A DNA stretch of 64,000 nt, from positions 32,416 to 96,415 of the forward strand of contig JAHLKC010000150.1 of the NCBI GenBank assembly GCA_025449115.1, given 5' to 3'. Positions within the stretch are counted from its first letter, which is position 1. Each line of letters begins with the position of its first letter. The DNA comes from Chytridium lagenaria (taxonomy: Eukaryota > Chytridiomycota > Chytridiomycetes > Chytridiales > Chytridiaceae). The position numbers and the translations under genes are program-made. Below the pieces are notes generated by a model. That model had not been told where the DNA came from. It was given only the letters and a program-made list of their open reading frames with translations, and did not search any database. Below, in pieces: positions 13,721 through 23,776 of the stretch.

Positions 13721-15757
13721 ATGATGATGGCCGAACTCTTGGGCGACACCTCTTTGCCATCATCATCACACCTCGTCGTCCGCACACACACGACAACACC
13801 TGTCATCAAAGATCGAGAGAAAGTGTAAGTTTCTCTTTCCATCTTCGTCTTTGATTAACGGCCTCAGCGCTTGTGCCGTCTGTCGATCCCGTAAAGTCAA
13901 ATGTGATGGCACACAATCTCGATGTCTTAAAAAGCCAGGCGCATCATCCGGTCCATTTGGCCGAGGTACTTTGAATCTATTTCTTTCCAACACTTTCTGA
14001 CGAGGTTTACGTTAGCTCAAATGATGGTCAATTCCCCTCTCTTTCCCGCCTTTGTCTCTGCATGGGACACCATCGCATCCACACCACCACTCCCCATTCA
14101 CACCCCTCGGTACAAAGACCCCCTCCATATTGGTGACGCCTCGTCGCTCTGGATAGATCGAGCCGTTGTAGAGAAATTCTCGTATAGGCCTGAAATGTTT
14201 CCGTTTGAGGTTGTAGATCGACGAGGGTTTTTGGAACGTTTTGATGAACAACCACCGGATTTAAGGTAACTTTTTTTTGAATGGATGATTTTGCTTACAT
14301 GCTCAGATCGGCTATGTGTGCTTTTGCAGCACAGATGTCGATGCCTAGAGGTAGGGTTTTTTTATTGCAGTCGACTTTGTTACTGACTTGGTTCGTTTCT
14401 TTTTTTCTGTTAAAGCGCCGGATGCGGTTATACGGAAATATCAAGAACAAGCTCGTCAACTAAGCATGAATTCATTCGACCGCCCAAATGTACCCTCGTT
14501 GCAAGCATTCCTTATCATGGCGTTAACGTCAATAGGTAAAATCATTTTCTCTCTCACTTTATCTTAGTATTTTTTATAGGAATGGGTAAAATCGTGCCTG
14601 GGTTCATGTTTTTTGGTATGGCGACACGGATGGTGAGAGCGTACGATGCAATTTTTTTTCTTCCTTGCTAATCAACGTATATTTAGTTTGATCTATTGAA
14701 TATCCCACTTGCATTAAACGATGGGGATATGCTTGAGGATGAGGCGGCGAAAGCGGCTGCTGCAGAACATGCCAGGATAGCGTCTGTTTGCTTCATGTTT
14801 GACAGAAGTGAGTCTGCTCCTCGTTTCTCTCGCCCATCTCACCTTGATCTCCTAATTGCTGACGTTTGTAAATAAAAAGCCGCCGCCGCCATCACTGGTC
14901 GAAAAGCCTACATGAAAGCCGAACTCTCTGATTTCAATACCGCCTCCATGCTCGAATCCACTCTTTTATCAACCGACACAACCTCCCACATCACGCTAGA
15001 ATGATGGCTACGGCTGTGGGAAATTGCAGAACTCCTCTACACCATTAAACAAGAATCCGAAATTCCTCTCAACACCCTCCAAGACTACTATGAACGTAAA
15101 GAGCGACTTCTTCTAATTGAAAGTAAACTTGAGGATTGGAAAACATTTCTCCCACCAATGTTGAGTTTTGATAAGTTCACAGAGGGGTTTAGCCGGGAAA
15201 GCTTTTCTGGGGATTTTGCATTGGGGCAGGTGTTTTTCTTTGCAATCTATCATCTTTGCATGTGTTTATTGCATCGACCCAGGATCAGGCTGAAGAGGCT
15301 TCTTCAAAAGCAAAATCCCGTTCTTTCCTCAAACCCTGACCATGAAATCAACCGCCGTCTCGTTGCATCCTGTTCCAAAGCCTACACATCCGCGCAATCA
15401 CTCCAATTCCTCCTCCTCGTCTTCAAGACACAGCAAATCACGCCTTTTGATCAAGACCCCATTATAGGCTTCTGCATCCTCGTGTCAAGTCTCACGTTTA
15501 TTGAGTTGATCCTGGTGACTGATTTGAACATCGTGGAAGAAGGGGTGCGGAATTTGAATGAGGGTGTGATGGTGTTTGAGGCGATTTCGACGTACCTTGG
15601 GTTGGACCCTGAATGGTATCGGGTGTTGAGGGAGATTGTAGATGGGAATGATGGGAGTGAGGAGGCATTTGTGGGGTTGCTTGAGCACTTGGAGGTGCCG
15701 TATACGGATATTATGAAGTTGTTGTTGCATGGGAATTATACGGCGTTTGCGATATGA
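13721..15757 (+). CDS. Zinc-cluster-like fungal transcription factor (array member 7, in-frame stop)
   Basis: The ATG at 13721 begins MMMAELLGDTSLPSSSH. Exon 1 ends at 13824 (donor gtaagt) and exon 2 begins at 13868, giving VACAVCRSRKVKCDGTQSRC (cysteine codons 13872-13925) followed by Leu-Lys-Lys in place of a fifth cysteine. At least six further short exons follow: FPAFVSAWDTIASTPP, SAMCAFAAQMSMPR, APDAVIRKYQEQARQL, GKIVPGFMFFGMATRM, FDLLNIPLALNDGDML and AAAITGRKAYM. An in-frame TGA at 15002-15004 interrupts the middle-homology domain; the frame then continues (WLRLWEIAELLYTI) to a stop at 15757. Either a real nonsense mutation or a base error. It is the last array member. Confidence 0.65.
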
Positions 15758-16026
15758 GAAGCCTCGGTTGTTCAAGGGCAATTGTATTTTAAACATTGAT
15801 ATTGCATACCGATTTTAGACTAAATCTTTTCTTAAACGTTGGTATGTGGTTTGTTGGGGCTTATTGTTATGGCGTTTTTTATAATCATAGGGCCCAATTC
15901 GAGACGGTTAGGCGCCATGCAGAAGCACGACTTCTCAGCATACGTTTTTACTAAAGGGGTGCGAAGTCCGAATAAGTGAAAAATAAATATTCTAGACTGA
16001 TAACATTTTTCACTGTTTCATCAAAC
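15758..16026. other. Intergenic spacer
   Basis: About 270 bases between array member 7 and the helicase, with no recognisable gene. It must contain the helicase promoter; no clear motif stands out. Confidence 0.5.
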
Positions 16027-17943
16027 ATGAGGAGACCATTCGACGACAGTGACGACGAAGACTTCAGCTCCCGCCTGCCCAAACGGCGGGCCCTCGAATC
16101 CTTTACCACTCCATCCGCACCCACCCCCGCCCCACCCCCCGCCGCCACAGCCGGCGACGACGACGACGACATTGACCCTTTAGACGCCTTCATGGCGGGC
16201 ATAACCCATCAAGTCAAGACGCAAGCAGCAGCCCCGAAACCCAGCCACCGTCGCGACGACCTCGAAGAAGAAGATGCTGTAGAGAGTTACATCAACCACA
16301 TGAAGAGCAAAGGTGTTGAAGTGGGGACCAACGCTGTGGATGCAAGGGAATACGCGGATTCCGATGAAGAGGTTTACGCAACGGCTAAAGCGATGGAGGG
16401 GAAACCACAGTTTGATGATGGGGATGGTGGGAAGAAGGAGATTGATCCGCTTCCCCTCGTTGACCATTCCAGTATCACATACAATGAATTTGAAAAGAAC
16501 CTGTACGAGGAGCACAGCGAGATTGCTAAACTCTCTGAAGAGGAGGTTGCAAAGATAAGAAGGGATTTGGATATCAGGGTGACTGGGTATAATGTTCCTA
16601 AACCGTGTCTATCGTTTGCTCATTTCGGTTTCGCTCAACCGCTGATGAGTGCCATCACTCGACAGGGGTTCACGGAACCATCTGGGATTCAACGTCAAGC
16701 CATCCCTGTGGCGATGAGTGGAGGGATATTATTGGGATTGCTAAAACTGGGAGTGGGAAGACGGCAGCGTTTGTGTGGCCCATGATAGTGCATATCATGG
16801 ATCAAGCTGAGCTTGAAAGAGGGGATGGACCTATAGGGTTGATATTGGCGCCGACACGAGAACTTGCGCAACAGATTTACGTTGAGACAAAGAAATACGC
16901 CAAGGGGTTTGGGTTGAAGACGGCGGTGGTGTTTGGTGGAGCTAGTAAAGGGGAGCAGTTTAAAGAGTTGAGGGGAATGGGGTTGAGATTCTTGTGGCGA
17001 CGCCTGGACGGTTGATTGATTTAATCAAGATGAAGGCGACGAATTTGAGGAGGGTGACGTTTTTAGTGTTGGATGAGGCGGATCGAATGTTTGATTTAGG
17101 TTTTGAGCCGCAGATCCGATCCATCTGTCATAACGTTAGACCTGAACGCCAGACGCTGTTATTTAGCGCGACGTTTCAAAAACGTGTTGAGACGCTTGCG
17201 AGGGAGGTTTTGGAGGAGCCTGTGAGGATTACGATTGGTGGGGTTGGGGTTTCGAATAAGGATGTGAGGCAGGTTTTGAGGTGATGGAGGATGATGGATA
17301 CAAGTGGGTGGTTGACGGCGAGGATTAAACGGTTTTTGTGAGGAGGGGAGTGTGTTGGTGTTTATAACGAAAAAGGCGGGGGTGGTGAGCTGGCGATGAA
17401 TTTGAATGAAACAGGGGTATAAGTGTTTAGCGCTTCATGGGGATATGATGCAGCATGAACGTGAACGCGTGATTCATGAATTTAAGAGTGGCAAGTGTCG
17501 GATGATGGTGTCGACGGATGTTGCAGGAAGAGGGTTGGATATCAAGACGATTAGGAATGTGGTGAATTATGATGTGGCGAGGGATATTGATTCTCATGTG
17601 CATCGATGTGGACGCACGGGGAGGGCAGGAGAAAAGGGAACGGCGTACACGCTTGTGACTAAGAAGGAGGATTGGTTTGCGGCAGAGTTGGTGAGGAATT
17701 TGGAGGACAGTGGGGAGGTGTTGGGAAGGAGTTGATGGATCTTGCCGATGAAGAATGGGAGGTTTAGAAAGAGTAGACAGAATGTGAATGGGTTTAGGGC
17801 GGGAGAGGGGGTGGAAGAGGGGGTGGGAGGGGACGTGGGAGAGGGTTTGGGGCGGGTTTGGGGGTGGTGGTGGTGGTGGTGGTGGTGGTAGGGGTGGGTT
17901 TGGAGGGGAACCCGAAATTTTGAACCGATTCGGGATCGTCTGA
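16027..17943 (+). CDS. DEAD-box RNA helicase, DDX42-like (frame-broken)
   Basis: ATP-dependent RNA helicase of the DDX42/Prp5-related group, linked in other eukaryotes to U2 snRNP and pre-mRNA splicing. The start at 16027 gives MRRPFDDSDDEDFSSRLPK. The N-terminal signature IDPLPLVDHSSITYNEFEKN and FAHFGF precede helicase motifs in order: AKTGSGKT (I), PTRELAQQ (Ia), TPGR (Ib), DEAD (II), SAT (III), TDVAGRGLD (V) and HRCGRTGRAGEKG (VI). The tail is Gly/Arg-rich and ends GEPEILNRFGIV at 17943. No introns are needed, but the frame breaks near 16725, 16985, two or more times in 17280-17405, and near 17733. All parts of the fold remain, so sequencing indels are more likely than decay, though a young pseudogene is not excluded. 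Confidence 0.85.
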
Positions 17944-18164
17944 TGCTGTGAGAGGTGGTCGTGGGGTTCAGTGACTGGACGGTATATGAATTTCAAAAGG
18001 CTTCATCGGACGAAGGACGCTCCACATCGTTTATTAAGCGATAAATATTTCCTCTCTATTGATATTTTGAAAACGGAAAAGAAGGGGGGAACTTTCTAAT
18101 ATATATACCAAGTTGCGTATAACGATATGATCAAGACCACTGTGGTATAAAATACTATTTTTGA

Positions 18165-19060
18165 TGAGTGCTAGTTATCACAAAATGCGTAAAAGCATGG
18201 CGTGGAAAGTCTCTTTATCCATTCGTTTATGCTTTTTTCTTTTCGTCCAAGCGCATTTCCCACGTCATGCAACACCCTCTGCTACCCCCTTTTGTACCGG
18301 CGAATGCTCCAAAAACGTCAAAGAAATGCATACCGCGTAAAAATCTTGTTTAAAGCAAGTAGAACGTTGGTCCACCGCCACAGAATGCGTATAAACGATT
18401 TCCCTTTTTTTTTTTCGCTTATCGTCCCTAAAAAATATGCATGACCACGGTGAAAAATCTGTTCATTGATACGTTACTTGTTTTATGTGCAAGCGCGTTT
18501 TCCACGTCATGCAACACCCTCTGCCATCCCCTTATTGTATACCGGAGAATGCTCCAAAAACGTCAAAGAAAAGCATACCGCGTAAAATCTTGTTTAAAGC
18601 GTGTAGAACAATGGTCCACCGCCACGAAATGCGTAAATACGCTTTTACGTTACTTTTTTCACGGTATCGTCCCTAAAAAAATACGCATGACCACGGTGAA
18701 AAATCTGTTCATCGATACGTTACTTGTTTTATGTGCAAGCGCGTTTTCCACGTCATGCAACACCCTCTGCCATCCCCTTATTGTATACCGGAGAATGCTC
18801 CAAACGTCAAAGAAGCATGCCGTAAAAAGTCCTCTTAGCGTTTAGAACTTTGAGCTACCATCGCCACAAACTGCGTAAAAACGCGTTCACGTTTAGTTTT
18901 GTCGCGTTATCGTCCCTAAATAGACGCTGTGCATCCATACGATTTCTTTTATTTAATCCAATCGCTTTTTTTTCCAGGTCATGCAAACACCCTCTGCCAT
19001 CCCCCTTGTGGTATACCGTAGAATGATGTAAACGTCAAAGAAGAGCATACCCCGTAAAGT
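18165..19060. repeat. ~240-bp tandem repeat, about four copies
   Basis: The marker CACGTCATGCAACACCCTCT recurs at 18261, 18503 and 18749, and in diverged form (CAGGTCATGCAAACACC) at 18975, giving steps of 242, 246 and 226 bases. Other shared pieces in the same order are CCGCCACRAAATGCGTA, TATCGTCCCTAAA, CATGACCACGGTGAAAAATC and CTCCAAAAACGTCAAAGAA. Copies 2 and 3 are nearly identical; copy 1 lacks part of the unit and copy 4 is the most diverged. Small open frames across it differ between copies, so it is probably non-coding satellite-type DNA. Confidence 0.85.
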
Positions 19061-20500
19061 GTTTGGCGGAAAACCCATCCCCGGAAAACGTTTCGTGGGA
19101 TGGATTCCTTATTTCACGACACATAGAAATCAAACTCCAACACTCGACGCTATACCACGAAAAAAAGGCGGAAACCCTATCCCCTCGGAAACCGATTTTC
19201 TGGTATATAGCTTCCATGCGTGAACAGTATGGAATGTTGTCTCATGACAAAAGGTTGACGCACTTTTACCATATTCTCAAGGTGAAATCCCACGACATAA
19301 CGCAAGACATTCTCAAACCCGTTGTGCCCTCCAAAAAGTCCGCGAAAAACGCACGTCAAGAAAAACACGGATTGCAGGGTATCTCCCCAACAACGTGTGT
19401 CTCCCCACCACAGAAAAAAAAGAAAAGAAACGGAAAACAAGCTTCATGGGCGGGGGAGACAACCCAACTTGCATCGTTTCGCGAAAAAAAAATCTGCGGA
19501 AAACACCACCTCCTCACCTTCACATAAAGAAAACGAAAAAAAAAAAAGGGGTGGACATATGACAATAGCAACGTTTTTATTAAAAGAAAATAATCCAGCA
19601 ACGATATATAAAAAAACAAAAGGAACACAAGGATGTGTGGAAGAGGCTTTAGCAAACACCAACAACATAAAAGCCATTCGCTATCGCCATATATATAAAA
19701 AATTCAGTATCCAGCACGTAAATACAACTCTGAAAAAAAATAAAGGGGGGGGGGGGGGGGGGGGGTAAGGAATCACCATCCAAAGGAGCAAGGCAGGTAA
19801 AAAAAAAGATAGTATACAAGAAAGAAAAAAAAAGAAATCCAAACACCAAATACCAACTCCCCGACACAGAAAAAAAAACAGGGGACACGCCAACGACATA
19901 CAAACGAGGCGGCATGTCAGAAATTGATTATACGCAACAACCAAAGAAAAGAGAGGGGGGGGAGGAGTTTGTACAAAAAAAACAAACAACAAAACTGCTG
20001 GGGGAAAAAGAAATGCGAGGCGTAGATATACTAAACACATATTATCACGCGCAAAAAAAAAAGTGGGCGAGGGGAGAGGCGGGGGCGTACGGTAAATAAA
20101 AAAAAAAAAACAACTAAAAACAATCTGAGCGGGGATTTTTCTTTTTTCTTTACACTGATAAGAGGGAGTAAGGACTATTCACAAGTATTAAGGGGGGGAA
20201 GGAAACGGGAGGGAGAGCGAAGCCGTAACGCAGAAGGAAGAAAAAAAAAGGAACACGCAAGTTATAAAAAAAAATAAAAAAAACAAACCACCATAGCAAA
20301 GGGCAGGGCACAACAAAGACAACCAAAGAAAAAAGAGGAGGGGAAAGAACAGACAAAAAAATAATACACAGAACCAACCATCTTATCAAAAAAAAAACAA
20401 AAACAACAATGAACAACAATAAAATCTCCTTCTTACTCCATCCCACTCTCCATCTCATCCGCCTCCTCCATACCTTCATCAACTTCCGAAAGCACATTAA
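19061..20500. other. Gene-poor, T-depleted region with G21 tract
   Basis: No supported gene. From about 19380 to 20410 the plus strand is dominated by A with G and C and contains very little T, with many A runs of 6-11. A run of 21 G occupies 19745-19765. The left part (19061-19300) has partly repeated words such as GGAAAAC/GGAAACC with CCATCCC/CTATCCC. On the minus strand this would be a pyrimidine-rich 3' flank of the GATA gene, but it is long for a UTR. Confidence 0.6.
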
Positions 20501-22117
20501 TCACAACCTTTCTAAACCTTTTCTCATCACTCCCACAATCCTCTCAGCCTCCGCAACACTACACCCACGTCTCAACGCCTCAGCCTTCACCTTTTTCGAC
20601 CAATTGATGCCACACGCGTTGCAGAGCGTACGTTGACCAGCGGGTCCGCGTCGCCATTGGCCAGTCTTCCGGACACTGCAGAATTGGCAGACACCCACAC
20701 CTGAACCTGGGTTGGTTTGATGTGGGGGCGGGGAGGGTGAGACGGTGGGACGCGGGTGCGAGACTTCTGGGGCGGAATGGCGACGACGTTTGGGGTTAGG
20801 GATGGGGTTCTCGTCGTCGGTTGAGATGGAAGAGGAGGAACGTTTGTTGGTTGTGGGTGCTGTGGTTGAAGAGATGATGGTGGAAAGACTTGGTTTTGGC
20901 TTTGCTATGGTGGTTGATGTTGTCGTAGAAGCGGTGGTGGAAGATGGATTGATGGAGGTGTTGTTGCTGTTGTTGGTCAAGGACGAGGAGGTTTTTTGAG
21001 CTTGACGCGCAGAGGATGATGAGGATGCCTTGACATTGTTGATTTGTGACGGCAGCAAGACGGAACCGTCTCCTCACTTGATCTAAAAAATATAAATGAT
21101 AAAAAGTTAGTATAGGTGATGGAAATGCTACAAAAAAGAAAAATGATAAAAATAAAACAATATTTAAGATTAACGTAACAATAATTGATATAATACTGCT
21201 ACGCAGTAGAGTGAGAAAAGATATCTCCGCAATAAAGAAATACAAGGGTGGAGCGGACATGTCACTTTTTGATATAAAAAAAATTAAAATAAATTCTCGC
21301 CAACACGAGAATATTGGCGCAAATCAGGCATGTGACTGAACTGGATTGAATATCAATACAAACCTCAGAAGAGCACGCCTAGAGCCAGGACCCAGGAGCC
21401 TTGCCGCGAGGAGTTCCGAGTCAAAGATACCGTGAATCTTGACAGAGAGATTCACTCCACTATTCATGGTGGTCATGCTGCTTCTGTGGTTCTTGCGGTG
21501 AAGAGGGTGAGGGAGGGCGGGGAGAGAGAAGCGACGGTTCATCATCATCATCTTGGTGCTTGGACTTGTGGATGTAGTACTTGTTGTTGTTGTTGTTGCG
21601 CAGCGGTGGTGTTGGTGGGAAGGGGTGGAGAGTCTACATCTGTTGAGGGAGTGGTGGGCCTGTATGGAGTAAAAGAGACGGCGAGATCTGATTTTGACCT
21701 TGAAGAGTGGCTGGGTGAACAAGGAGCGGTTGAAGGGGGAGTGCAAGGAGAGGTGTTGGATAATGTGGTGGTGTTGGTGGAGATCTTGAGGGCAAGAGCA
21801 TTATTGGCCGTGGTGGTGGTGGTGGTGTTGATGGAGGTGTGAGGAGTGACGATGGATGATGATGATGATGATGATGACTTGAGATCGTGGGATGGCACAG
21901 CAGCAAAGCCAAGGGAGAAGATGATGCCAGGAGCGTCATCAGACGAGATGGACCAAGAAGAGTGGGTGAGAGAAGGAGTAGGAGAGGAAGCAATGTAGTG
22001 CGATGCTGCAGATGCTGAAGATGAAAAAGACGATAAAGATGGCGATGCGATGAGGTTGTTGCTGATGGAGTTGACGGCTCTTGTCGTTCGGACTGGTTTT
22101 GACTTGCGAGGGGCCAT
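20501..22117 (-). CDS. GATA-type zinc-finger transcription factor
   Basis: Predicted sequence-specific regulator. The C-terminus holds one GATA finger, C-x2-C-x18-C-x2-C, reading CQFC...GQWRRGPAGQRTLCNACG and followed by the basic NWSKKVKAEALRR. The stop is at 20501. The N-terminal part starts at 22117 (MAPRKSKPVRTTRAV) and is a low-complexity Ser/Thr-rich region. It reaches a compact block NLSVKIHGIFDSELLAARL followed by LLGPGSRRALL, which ends at an intron donor near 21368. The next exon resumes near 21080 with GDGSVLLPSQINNVKA. Joining these needs one indel near 21546 and an uncertain acceptor, so the single-gene model is an inference supported by direction and spacing. The 18-residue loop resembles the light/nitrogen-regulator side of the family. 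Confidence 0.72.
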
Positions 22118-22322
22118 ATTAAATTTTTTTTCTAATGAATTCTTTTTTTTTTTGTTTGTATATTATTATTTATTAATTTTTTTTGAAAAGAGGGATGGGA
22201 TGGGATGGGGTGTGTGGTCCTTTTTAAATAATTATTATTGAAATTAAAAGGTGCACGAGGTTGATATGGCGAGAAAGCAAAGCATTCACCTATTAAATAT
22301 TATTTAATCATTAATAATTAGT

Positions 22323-22324
<2 letters not shown>

Positions 22325-22366
<42 letters not shown>

Positions 22367-22383
22367 TTTTATTTATTTATTTA
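22325..22383. repeat. (TTTA)n microsatellite
   Basis: About 14 tandem TTTA units with one irregular unit, seen directly in the sequence. Confidence 0.95.
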
Positions 22384-22607
22384 CATGATGGATACCTCTC
22401 ATAATAATAATAATAAATAAAAATGACATTCAAATGATTGGAAGTCTTCAAGTTCGGACACCATGTTATGAATACTAGTAATATATATTACTGTCTAATA
22501 ATAATACACATAAACCCCTCATGTATTTATTTACCTAAATACCTATATACATACTACTACTATGTATATACTTTTGCTAATGAGAGTGGAAGTAATATTT
22601 AATTATC

Positions 22608-22611
<4 letters not shown>

Positions 22612-22655
<44 letters not shown>
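22612..22655. repeat. (CA)22 microsatellite
   Basis: Uninterrupted CA dinucleotide repeat of 44 bases. Confidence 0.97.
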
Positions 22656-22656
<1 letters not shown>

Positions 22657-23220
22657 GTATATAGTCATACTTTTATATAATTTTACTTGTTCATTACTAT
22701 TCAGCAATATATATTTATTTATTGATTGTTTTTTTGTTGCTCCAAATAACTATATATATAGCTGCTCATCACTCATAGCAACAAATACATTCCATTCTCT
22801 TTTACTACTTTCTCACGCGAGTCAAAACAAAAACAACTACAACAACACAAACACGCCCTTTCCTTTCCTTTCCTTTCTTTCTTTCTTCCCCCTTCCCTTC
22901 TTTTCACTCCAATCCATCCTCTACATGCTTTTTATGCACTTTCTTTTGCTGGCTACTCTCTCTCTCTCTCCCACAAATCCCTCCTTTCAATGCAAAAAAA
23001 AAAAAAACAAAACACTCGCTCCACCGTAAAAAAGCAATAACAATAAAAGCAACCCTTCCCACCACCCCCCAGCATTCCAGCATAATCACAGCCTCGCAAA
23101 AGAGGAACAACCACAAACAAAAGAGAGAGAAAAGGTTCAGCAAAGAATGGGCAAAAAAAATAAAATAAAGAACGAGGCAGTTTTTGTGTTCTTGTGTGTG
23201 TTTTCATTTTGCCCGCGCTT

Positions 23221-23691
23221 TCATAGGTCCTCGAGAGGAGCGAGACCATAGACTAGTCTCACTCCTGTTGCAGCACGGAGTTTGGCGAGGGCGTCTGCGA
23301 GGTGGTCCGGGATGGTCTATCCATAAAAAAAAAAAAGCAACACCCCCCGTCAACATAACAAGCCCGACGCAGCAAAATAAAAAATAAAAAAATAATACAG
23401 TAGAGGAAAACTGTAAAAAGAATAAAGACTTACAGCAAGCGAGGTAGATGAAGAAGTGATTGCGGGCAAAGTTGATGACGAAAGCAGAGGAACAGCGCCA
23501 GCAGCATTCCCAAAGAATGATGATGAAGCCGAAGCACCCGCCGTTGAAAATGTTTGTGGGCCACCCACAAGGTCCGCCCAGGATGTCGCTAGTCTCTGCG
23601 TTTTAACTCCAACGGATCGTAGCGCATGCGATGCGGATGCCCGAGATAGCAACGCCGTGGCGCCCCGGCTGGATAGTCTACCCAACAACAT
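23221..23691 (-). CDS. Small protein with probable mitochondrial presequence
   Basis: A two-exon gene of about 117 residues. The start at 23691 gives MLLGRLSSRGATALLSRASAS, rich in Arg, Ser, Ala and Leu with no acidic residue in the first 40, as in a mitochondrial targeting peptide. A Ser/Ala-rich middle follows. The intron (donor gtaagt at about 23439, acceptor tggatag) restores the frame to TIPDHLADALAKLRAATG then VRLVYGLAPLEDL and a stop at 23221. I do not recognise the family. It is divergently placed to signal peptide peptidase with 85 bases between start codons. Presequence and splicing are seen; localisation is inferred. Confidence 0.6.
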
Positions 23692-23776
23692 CAAAAACCC
23701 CACTCCCTTTTTTTTTGGTTGAAAAAAGGAAATTTGTCCTTTTCTTTTTTGAGAAACAGACGCAAAGACGACGATC

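Larger units (their letters stand above)
22118..23220. other. AT-rich intergenic region with microsatellites
   Basis: About 1.1 kb with no credible gene. It holds a TTTA-type repeat, a CA repeat, CT-rich tracts and homopolymers. A frame of about 155 codons starting at 22562 is created by the CA repeat and is not credible as a gene. Confidence 0.6.

Noticed and set aside
16027..17943. Helicase as a retro-pseudogene (no introns, frame breaks)
   Set aside because: Frame breaks of the same kind occur in intron-containing essential genes here, so intronless structure plus indels is not sufficient evidence; kept as a gene with caution.
18165..19060. Possible CRISPR array
   Set aside because: Repeat units are ~240 bp and contiguous with no short repeat-spacer pattern, and the DNA is eukaryotic.
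22562..23029. Open frame of about 155 codons on the plus strand
   Set aside because: It is built from the CA microsatellite and pyrimidine tracts (long His-Thr run) and has no family-like segment or splice context.
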